Below are positions 1 through 5,075 of a stretch of DNA of 5,728 bases, piece by piece. Within the stretch, counting starts at the first letter, position 1. The number at the start of each line of letters is the position of its first letter. Below the pieces are notes generated by a model. The model was not told the origin of the DNA and did not search any database. It saw only the letters and a program-made list of their open reading frames with translations. The position numbers and the translations under genes are program-made. Source of the stretch: Paracoccaceae bacterium (lineage in GTDB: Bacteria > Pseudomonadota > Alphaproteobacteria > Rhodobacterales > Rhodobacteraceae); assembly GCA_007121115.1 (NCBI GenBank), contig SKMI01000044.1, positions 1 through 5,728 of the forward strand, in the 5' to 3' direction.

Positions 1-1
1 C

Positions 2-490
2 GCCGCCACCGGCACGCCGCCCGAGCAGCATGACCTGATCCGCGCCCTGCACTTCCCCGAGGATGCCGACGACCGCGAGGGTTTCGAAGCCCTGCAGCGC
101 GCGCTGGCGCATCACGCCACCGGGCGGCTGATCCGCAGCGCGCAGGAGGTGCTGACCGGACTGGCCGAGGAAGGCATCTTCATGGACGACCTGCGCCCCG
201 ACCGCGCCCGGCCCGAACTGTGGCGCGCCTTTGCCGCCGGGCTGCGCGGCCCGGCGGTGGCAGGGCTGGCCGGGGTGCGCGACCGGTCGTCCATGGCGCT
301 GGCGGTGGGGCGGATGCGGCAGGACCCGGCCTTTCGCGAGGCCGCGCACCGGTTCCTGCGCGCATTCGATCAGTGCCTGGCCGAGGTCACCCCCGCCATG
401 GAAGACGAAGCGCTGGCGCGGCTGACCGACACCCGCAGCGCCCGCGCCTTCATGCTGCTGGGCCGCGTGACCGGCGCCTTCGGGCGCTGA
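2..490 (+). CDS. Conserved protein of unknown function, C-terminal part (5' truncated)
   Basis: The reading frame is open from the left edge (first full codon at base 2) to a TGA at 488-490, giving 162 visible residues; the start lies outside the window. The product looks soluble, with no signal peptide or membrane segment in the visible part, and is rich in Arg, Ala and predicted helices. Recognisable stretches are EEGIFMDDLRPDRARPELW, GVRDRSS, GRMRQDP and the C-terminal DTRSARAFMLLGRV. From memory these resemble a family of unnamed proteins conserved in Rhodobacteraceae, to which I can assign no function. The codon bias (mostly G or C in the third position) and the conserved-looking C-terminus support a real gene. 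An internal ATG at 149 would give only 113 residues and would cut the upstream frame, which is equally gene-like, so I read this as a truncated longer gene. A strong hairpin follows 46 bp after the stop. Confidence 0.8.
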   Translation, partial: AATGTPPEQHDLIRALHFPEDADDREGFEALQRALAHHATGRLIRSAQEVLTGLAEEGIFMDDLRPDRARPELWRAFAAGLRGPAVAGLAGVRDRSSMALAVGRMRQDPAFREAAHRFLRAFDQCLAEVTPAMEDEALARLTDTRSARAFMLLGRVTGAFGR

Positions 491-535
491 ACCATTCTCC
501 GGTTGCGTCCGACGGTGCAGGCCAGCGGCACGAAT

Positions 536-590
536 GCGCCCTCGGGGCGTGCCCCCACCCACCACCTGCACGCCCCGAGGGCGCTTTCTC
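536..590 (+). terminator. Rho-independent terminator-like hairpin, 17-bp perfect stem
   Basis: Bases 536-552 (GCGCCCTCGGGGCGTGC) are an exact reverse complement of 568-584, with a 15-nt C-rich loop between them (553-567). The stem is followed by TTTCT at 585-589. It sits 46 bp after the stop codon of the upstream gene and well before azlC, as expected for a transcription terminator. The T-run is short (three, then C, then T), so termination may be incomplete or may rely mainly on the very stable stem. The repeat is symmetrical, so it could also act weakly on antisense transcripts. Confidence 0.75.
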
Positions 591-620
591 GACACTCTGG
601 CGAACCAATCAACCGAGGGC

Positions 621-647
621 CGATGCCTCTGTTGGCCGCAGGCATTG
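621..647. promoter_or_regulatory. Small inverted repeat upstream of azlC, possible operator
   Basis: ATGCCT (623-628) is repeated inverted as AGGCAT (640-645) with an 11-nt spacer. In RNA form the stem can be lengthened by a G-U pair and a C-G pair to 621-647. The right arm abuts the candidate -35 hexamer of azlC, a position where a regulator could bind. This is a sequence observation only. Six-base arms occur by chance at this base composition, and I recognise no specific regulator motif. Confidence 0.25.
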
Positions 648-673
648 CACCCGCGGGGTGGCTCGCCTATTGC
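645..673 (+). promoter_or_regulatory. Candidate sigma-70-type promoter for azlC
   Basis: TTGCAC at 645-650 resembles a -35 element and is separated by 17 bp from TATTGC at 668-673, a weak -10 match (only TAT conserved). Transcription would begin near 680, leaving a leader of about 60 nt before the ATG at 742. The preceding terminator-like hairpin means azlC needs a promoter in this gap. The -10 match is poor, so this is a suggestion and not a firm call. Confidence 0.3.
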
Positions 674-715
674 TGCACAGGTGAAGAAACCGCCTCCGCG
701 TGCGCGGGGCCAAAC

Positions 716-739
716 GGGTGCCGAAATGGAGGGTGCCGA
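716..739 (+). repeat. 9-bp direct repeat spanning the azlC ribosome binding site
   Basis: GGGTGCCGA occurs at 716-724 and again at 731-739, a 15-bp period. The second copy begins inside the GGAGGG Shine-Dalgarno sequence and ends 2 bp before the ATG. It may be a small local duplication, a translational operator or chance. The hexamer GGGTGC within both copies is complementary to GCACCC at 647-652, so pairing with the leader is possible if transcription starts upstream of that point. Confidence 0.45.
728..733 (+). promoter_or_regulatory. Ribosome binding site that fixes the azlC start
   Basis: GGAGGG lies 8 nt before the ATG at 742, near-ideal spacing. This favours ATG 742 over an in-frame GTG at 700, which lacks a comparable site, lies inside a small hairpin (694-709) and would add 14 charged residues ahead of the conserved N-terminus. 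Confidence 0.8.
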
Positions 740-741
740 TC

Positions 742-1458
742 ATGGACCGCTCCCCCTTCTGGCAGGGTTTCCGCGATTCGCTGCCCTTCCTGCTGGTCAT
801 CGTGCCCTTTGGCCTTGTCTTTGGCGTCGCGGCCACCGAAGCGGGGCTGAACATCGCCGAGGTGATGGGCTTTTCCGTGCTGGTCATCGCCGGGGCGGCG
901 CAGTTCGTGGCGCTGCAACTGATGATCGACAACGCGCCCACGCTGATCGTTCTGACCACGGCGCTGGCGGTGAACCTGCGCATGGCGATGTACTCGGCCT
1001 CGCTCGCGCCGCATCTGGGGCAGGTGGTTTGGTGGAAACGCGCCTTTGCCGCGTATTTCATGGTCGATCAGTCCTATGCCGTCAGCATCCTGCGGTACGA
1101 GACGGGGCCGCCCCTCACGCCCGCGCAGCGGCTGGCCTATTACTTCGGCACCGTCGCGCCGGTCTGTTTCCCGTGGTATCTGGCGACCTGGGCCGGGGGC
1201 GTGCTGGGCGCGGCGGTGCCGCCGGGGCTGCCCATCGACTTTGCAGTGCCCATCACCTTCATTGCGCTGATCCTGCCCATGCTGCGGACACTCGCGCATG
1301 TCACGGCAGCGGCGGTGTCCGTGGTGGTGGCGCTGGCGCTGGTGTCGCTGCCCTTCAACCTTGGCCTGCTGGTGGCGGCGGTGCTGGCCATGCTGGCCGG
1401 GGCGGCGGTGGAAAAGCGCATGGCGGCGCGTCCGAGGCGCGACGACCCGGCGCGCTAG
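742..1458 (+). CDS. azlC: AzlC-family inner-membrane protein (branched-chain amino acid exporter subunit)
   Basis: The 238-residue product is hydrophobic and belongs to the AzlC/YgaZ family, whose members with a small AzlD/YgaH partner export branched-chain amino acids and analogues such as 4-azaleucine across the inner membrane. Family features are visible in order: an N-terminal amphipathic start and first membrane segment with PFGLVFGVAA (about 22-31), AGAAQF (50-55), NLRM (78-81), VDQSYAV starting at V108 with Asp109, and a hydrophobic second half from about residue 125 to 230 that holds several membrane segments. The end is a short basic tail. Length is normal for the family, so the gene is intact. 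Translation starts at the ATG preceded by GGAGGG. An AzlD gene normally follows directly, often overlapping; none is seen here, and the next gene is the FIST protein 107 bp on. The family call is firm. Substrate is inferred from the family, and function without AzlD is uncertain. Confidence 0.9.
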   Translation: MDRSPFWQGFRDSLPFLLVIVPFGLVFGVAATEAGLNIAEVMGFSVLVIAGAAQFVALQLMIDNAPTLIVLTTALAVNLRMAMYSASLAPHLGQVVWWKRAFAAYFMVDQSYAVSILRYETGPPLTPAQRLAYYFGTVAPVCFPWYLATWAGGVLGAAVPPGLPIDFAVPITFIALILPMLRTLAHVTAAAVSVVVALALVSLPFNLGLLVAAVLAMLAGAAVEKRMAARPRRDDPAR

Positions 1459-1459
1459 G

Positions 1460-1511
1460 CCGCGCAGCCAGGACACTTGCCAGTGCGTCCGGTTGCGGCC
1501 AAGCTGCGCGG
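1460..1511 (+). other. Long-range stem enclosing a small hairpin in the azlC-FIST gap
   Basis: CCGCGCAGC (1460-1468), just after the azlC stop, is perfectly complementary to GCTGCGCGG (1503-1511). Within the 34-nt interval, GGACACT (1471-1477) pairs with AGTG..TCC (1482-1490) around a TGCC tetraloop, with a 2-nt CG bulge. There is no T-tract, so it is not a standard terminator. I do not recognise a known riboswitch class. It could be a leader structure for the FIST gene, a 3' end stabiliser for azlC, or the effect of high GC. Confidence 0.4.
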
Positions 1512-1535
1512 GCGCGCGGCGTAACTCCGCGCGCC
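1511..1535 (+). other. 9-bp perfect GC hairpin upstream of the FIST gene
   Basis: GGCGCGCGG (1511-1519) is exactly inverted as CCGCGCGCC (1527-1535) around the loop CGTAACT. It is followed by GGAGG (1536-1540), not a T-run. That GGAGG lies 25 nt ahead of the FIST ATG, too far to serve as its ribosome binding site, and no start codon follows it at normal spacing. The hairpin directly adjoins the 1460-1511 stem, sharing only base 1511. It may cause pausing or attenuation between azlC and the FIST gene. Confidence 0.5.
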
Positions 1536-1565
1536 GGAGGATCACAGCAAGCAAGGGCAGGCCCC

Positions 1566-2753
1566 ATGCCCCAGCCGCTATTGCAGACCGTCGAGGCCGA
1601 GGCCGGCGCCCCCGACGCCTGGAACCGGGTGCAGGCCGCGCTCTCGGCCGAGCCGCTGGCGCTGTCGATCGTGCTGGCCTCGCCGCAGGCGGCATTCGAT
1701 GCCATGCCCGCGCGCCTGGGCGGCCCCGGCCCGGTGATCGGCTGCACCACGGCAGGCGAGATCGGCGCGGCGGGTTACACCGAGGGCAGCATTCAGGGCA
1801 TCGGCCTGCCCGCGCGCGACTTTGCGGCCGAAACCCTGCTGATCGGGGACCTGAGCGCACTGGATGGCGAGGCGATCATCAGCGACGTGATCCGCCGTCG
1901 CGGGGCGCTGGAGGCCGCGCGGCCGGACTGGGAGCATGAATTCGCCTTCCTGCTGGTGGACGGGCTGTCCCACCGCGAGGACGCGCTGGCGGGCCTTCTG
2001 GCCACGGGGCTGGGCCCGGTGCCGCTCTTCGGTGGCTCGGCCGCGGACGGCACGCGGTTTCTGGAAACCCGGGTGCTGCATGGGCCGGGGGCGGGCAACG
2101 GCGCCGCACCATCCGCCACCCCGTCCGCAGCATGGCACCGCAACGCCGCCGTGCTGGCGCTGGTGCGCACCCGCTGCCCGATCCGGGTGTTCAAGTCCGA
2201 CCACCTGCGCCCCACCGCCACGCGCATGGTGGTCACCGCCGCCGACCCGGACCGCAGGATCGTGCGCCGGATCAACGCCGAACCGGCGGCGCTGGAATAC
2301 GCGCGGCTCTTGGGCAAGGACCCGGCGCAACTGACGCCGTTTACCTTTGCCGCGCATCCGGTAGTGGTGCGCATCGGCGGGCGCCACCACGTCCGCGCCA
2401 TCCGGCAGGTGGCGGACAATGGCGACCTGGTCTTCTATGCCGCCATCGGCGAGGGCATGGTGCTGACCCTGGCCGAGCCGCAGGACATGGCCGCCCATCT
2501 GCGCGGCGTGCTTGAGGGGCTGGCGCAGGACGGCACGCATGGGGGCGCCAACGACGGCGCGCCCGGCGCGATCCTGGCCTGCGACTGCGTCCTGCGCCGG
2601 ATGGAGGCGCGCGAGACACAGGCCGCGCACGCGCTCTCGCGCCTGCTGGGCGCCCATGGCGTGCGGGGGTTCTCCACGTATGGCGAGCAGTACAATGCCA
2701 TGCACGTCAACCAGACCCTGACCGGGGTGGCGATCTACCCGCCACCGGGATGA
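1566..2753 (+). CDS. nosP: FIST-domain sensor protein, NosP-like
   Basis: The 395-residue cytoplasmic protein has a FIST N domain (about 30-215) with VIGCTTAGEIG (57-67), a VDG segment and LFGGSAADGTRF, followed by a FIST C domain (about 220-390) with AAHPVVV (His264), ACDCVLRR (Cys339, Cys341) and GFSTYGEQ...MHVNQT (368-384, His380). This last signature is typical of NosP, described in Pseudomonas and relatives as a haem protein that senses nitric oxide and modulates a partner kinase. The partner kinase gene lies 10 bp downstream, which strongly supports the assignment. Haem or NO binding is inferred from the family; I cannot tell which residue is the ligand. ATG 1566 is chosen because the product then begins at the expected distance from FIST N, with AAGGG 8 nt upstream. 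The frame stays open far upstream across azlC, but that is a high-GC artefact. A Gly/Ala/Pro/Ser-rich stretch near 178-195 looks like a flexible insertion. Confidence 0.85.
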   Translation: MPQPLLQTVEAEAGAPDAWNRVQAALSAEPLALSIVLASPQAAFDAMPARLGGPGPVIGCTTAGEIGAAGYTEGSIQGIGLPARDFAAETLLIGDLSALDGEAIISDVIRRRGALEAARPDWEHEFAFLLVDGLSHREDALAGLLATGLGPVPLFGGSAADGTRFLETRVLHGPGAGNGAAPSATPSAAWHRNAAVLALVRTRCPIRVFKSDHLRPTATRMVVTAADPDRRIVRRINAEPAALEYARLLGKDPAQLTPFTFAAHPVVVRIGGRHHVRAIRQVADNGDLVFYAAIGEGMVLTLAEPQDMAAHLRGVLEGLAQDGTHGGANDGAPGAILACDCVLRRMEARETQAAHALSRLLGAHGVRGFSTYGEQYNAMHVNQTLTGVAIYPPPG

Positions 2754-2763
2754 CGCAGGCGCC

Positions 2764-4989
2764 ATGACCCATCCGCTGATCAACCCCGCCGACCCACCCG
2801 AGCGCCAGCGCGAGAAGCTGCTGACCATCGTCGATGTGCTCATGCGCCGGGTCGAACAGGCCGCCGACGAGTCCGGCGCTTCCTATGCCCAGTTCGAACG
2901 CGCCGCGATGCTGGAAGAGCAGGTGCGGCAGCGCACGCGGGAACTGGAACAGGCGCTGGACCTCTTGAACCAGTCCAACGCGCAACTGGCCAAGGCCGGG
3001 CGCGAAACCGCCGCCGCGCAGAAGAACCTCGCCAATGCGATCGAGGCGGTGCAGGAGGGTTTCGCGCTTTTCGGCCCTGACGATGTGCTGGTGATGTGCA
3101 ACTCACGCTTCGGGATGCACATGCCGGACATCCGCGAACACCTGCGCCCGGGACTGGCGTTCCGCGACTATGTGCGGCTTGTCAGCGGCTCGCGCTACCT
3201 GCGCCTGCCCCAGGGCGGAGAGCGCGGCACCTGGGCCGCGCAGCGCCTGCGGCGGCACCGCGAACGGCACCTGATGTTCACCATCGGGATGGCGCCGGAC
3301 CGCTGGGTACAGGTCTCCGAGCACCGCACCCCGGACGGCGGCACGGTGATCCTGCAGACCGATGTCTCGGACCTGATCCGTGCCGAGCGGGCCGAGCGTG
3401 GCAAGCTGCTGGACAGCCAGGCGCAGATGGTGCGCGCCACGCTGGACCATATCCGGCAGGGGGTGGCGATCTTCGATTCCGTGGCGCGGCTGGTGGGCTG
3501 GAACGCGCGGCTGGGCGAGTTGCTGGCGCTGGGGCCGGGGCGGCTGCGGCTGGGCATGGTGTTCGACGATCTGGCCGCGCGGCTGGCGGGGACCACCCGG
3601 CTGGGCCAGGGCATGACGCTGGCCACCCTGCGCGAATGGGCCACAGCCGAAAGCGGGCGCGCGCCACTGCGGTTCGAGTTGCGCCGGGGCGAGGTGGTGC
3701 TCGATGCCTTTGCGCAGGAAATGCCGGATACGGGCTTCGTGATCTCGTTTTCCGATGTCACCGCCGAGCGCAACGCCATCGCCGCGCTCAGCCGCGTGAA
3801 CGAGACGCTTGAGGCCCGCGTGCGCGAACGGACCGAGGCGTTGCAGGCTGCACTCGCCGATGCCGAACGCGCCAGCGCCGCGCGCTCGCGCTTCGTCGCC
3901 GCGGCCAGCCACGATCTGTTGCAACCGCTGTCGGCCGCCAAGCTCTTCGTGGCCGCCGCGCGCGATGACACCACGCCCGAGCGCGCGCAGGCAACGCTGG
4001 GCAAGGCGGCGGCGGCGCTCGACAGTGTGGAAACCATCCTCGAGGCGCTGCTGGACATCTCGCGGCTGGAATCCGGGAAGGCCGCACTGACCACACGCCC
4101 GGTGCCATTGGGCCCAATGCTGAACCGGCTGGGCGATGAGTTCGCTCATCTGGCGCAGGCGCGCGGGCTGCGGCTGCGCGTGCGACCCGCCGAGGCCACG
4201 GTGCGCTCGGACCCGGGCTATCTGCGCCGCATCCTGCAGAACCTGATCGCCAACGCGCTGCGCTACACCGATGCGGGCGGCGTGCTGGTGGGCGTGCGCC
4301 GCGCCGGGTCGGGTGCGCTTCGGATCGAGGTGATCGACACCGGCCCCGGCATCCCCGCAAGCGAACAGCGCGCCGTGTTCCGCGAGTTCCACCGCCTGAA
4401 CGCGCCCGCCTCGGCGAGCGAGGGGCTGGGGCTGGGCTTGGCGATCGTGGAGCGGGCGGCCAAGCTGCTGGACCATCCGCTGGACCTGCATTCGGTGCCC
4501 GGGCGCGGCACGCGGTTTTCGCTGACCCTGCCGCGCACCGGGCCGGTCGCCGCCCCGGCGACGGCGCCTGATGACGGCCCAGGCCTTGCGAGTCGCGAAT
4601 TGCTGGGCCTGCTGGTCGAGGACGACACAGAATTATGCCGCGCGCTGGGGCTGCTGCTCGATGGCTGGGGGCATTCGGTTCTGGAAGCCACGACTGCGGC
4701 CGAGGCCGTGGAACTGGTCTCGGAAATCGACATCGCGCCGGATTTCCTGCTGGTGGACAACCGGCTGGGGGGCGGGCGCAGCGGACTGCACCTGATCGAG
4801 GATCTGCGCGCCCTGCACGGACCGGTGCCCGCGCGGATCATCACCGCCGACCGCAGCCAGAGCCTGCGCGCGGCGGCGGCGCGGGCGGGGGTGGCTATCC
4901 TCTACAAACCCATCGACACGGGGCTCCTGGAGCGCTTCATCGCCTCGGTCGACCTTGGCGTAGATCTGGGCGGGGCTCCGGGCGACTGA
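2764..4989 (+). CDS. nahK: Hybrid sensor histidine kinase with two PAS domains and receiver, NahK-like
   Basis: The 741-residue protein has no membrane segments and is expected in the cytoplasm. In order: an N-terminal helical/coiled-coil region (about 10-88, with EEQVRQRTREL), PAS 1 (about 90-205, starting AIEAVQEGFALF), PAS 2 (about 225-336, DHIRQGVAIFD), a coiled coil (337-378), a HisKA domain with phosphoacceptor His383 in SHDLLQPL, an HATPase domain with N box NLIANALRYT (Asn493, Asn497), DTGPGIP (Asp525) and GLGLGLAI (554-561), and a C-terminal receiver with acidic Glu619-Asp621, phosphoacceptor Asp665 in LLVDNRL, Thr694 and Lys715. All catalytic residues are present. The order matches the NahK/ErcS-type hybrid kinases paired with FIST proteins, in which phosphate passes from His to the receiver Asp and then to an HPt protein. 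No HPt domain is fused or encoded nearby. Only AGG precedes the ATG, at short spacing, so translation is probably coupled to the FIST gene 10 bp upstream. Ligand and target are unknown. Confidence 0.9.
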   Translation: MTHPLINPADPPERQREKLLTIVDVLMRRVEQAADESGASYAQFERAAMLEEQVRQRTRELEQALDLLNQSNAQLAKAGRETAAAQKNLANAIEAVQEGFALFGPDDVLVMCNSRFGMHMPDIREHLRPGLAFRDYVRLVSGSRYLRLPQGGERGTWAAQRLRRHRERHLMFTIGMAPDRWVQVSEHRTPDGGTVILQTDVSDLIRAERAERGKLLDSQAQMVRATLDHIRQGVAIFDSVARLVGWNARLGELLALGPGRLRLGMVFDDLAARLAGTTRLGQGMTLATLREWATAESGRAPLRFELRRGEVVLDAFAQEMPDTGFVISFSDVTAERNAIAALSRVNETLEARVRERTEALQAALADAERASAARSRFVAAASHDLLQPLSAAKLFVAAARDDTTPERAQATLGKAAAALDSVETILEALLDISRLESGKAALTTRPVPLGPMLNRLGDEFAHLAQARGLRLRVRPAEATVRSDPGYLRRILQNLIANALRYTDAGGVLVGVRRAGSGALRIEVIDTGPGIPASEQRAVFREFHRLNAPASASEGLGLGLAIVERAAKLLDHPLDLHSVPGRGTRFSLTLPRTGPVAAPATAPDDGPGLASRELLGLLVEDDTELCRALGLLLDGWGHSVLEATTAAEAVELVSEIDIAPDFLLVDNRLGGGRSGLHLIEDLRALHGPVPARIITADRSQSLRAAAARAGVAILYKPIDTGLLERFIASVDLGVDLGGAPGD

Positions 4990-5075
4990 CCCCCTCCATT
5001 GGTCGCAAACCGGGAGGCGCGGCTTGACCCTTGCGAGCACGCGCCCGAAGGTTGCGCAAAGATGTGGGAGCGGAT
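4990..5075 (+). promoter_or_regulatory. Kinase-MoxR intergenic gap with a TTGCGCAA palindrome
   Basis: The 86-bp gap has no convincing terminator: the best inverted repeat is CCTCC (4993-4997) with GGAGG (5013-5017), too short and lacking a T-run. TTGACC at 5024-5029 resembles a -35 box, but 17 bp on there is only GAAGGT, a poor -10. TTGCGCAA at 5052-5059 is a perfect 8-bp palindrome, and its left half TTGCG also occurs at 5031-5035 and inverted as CGCAA at 5004-5008. These could be regulator half-sites, or chance. The MoxR gene may be read from its own promoter here or by read-through from the kinase. Confidence 0.25.

Noticed and set aside
600..741. Known riboswitch upstream of azlC (SAM, SAH, TPP, glycine, guanidine classes considered)
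   Set aside because: None of the conserved core sequences of these classes could be matched by eye; the sequence offers only small hairpins.
503..850. 115-residue sense-strand frame across the intergenic region
   Set aside because: It covers the terminator hairpin and the azlC promoter region, overlaps azlC in another frame, and has no ribosome binding site or family resemblance.
1493..1502. TTGCGGCCAA as an FNR/NnrR-type site for nitric oxide or oxygen control
   Set aside because: The half-sites are only 4 bp apart, whereas this regulator family needs TTG and CAA about 8 bp apart with a different core; I found no acceptable site in any gap.
534..1565. Long in-frame extension of the FIST reading frame upstream across azlC
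   Set aside because: The extension runs through the terminator-like hairpin and all of azlC in another frame and encodes low-complexity Arg/Ala/Gly-rich sequence. It reflects the scarcity of stop codons in GC-rich DNA; the real protein starts at 1566.
667..1860. 397-residue antisense open frame over azlC
   Set aside because: Arg/His/Gln/Gly-rich composition typical of a reverse-frame shadow, no motif, and it spans both a coding gene and a structured gap.
1578..2843. 421-residue antisense open frame over the FIST gene and kinase start
   Set aside because: Shadow frame with no recognisable domain; the sense strand encodes a well-matched FIST protein.
3103..4491. 462-residue antisense open frame over the kinase gene
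   Set aside because: It mirrors the codon bias of the sense gene, has no recognisable domain or ribosome binding site, and the sense product has complete kinase motifs.
4993..5017. Terminator after the kinase gene
   Set aside because: The arms are only 5 bp with a 15-nt loop and no T-run follows.
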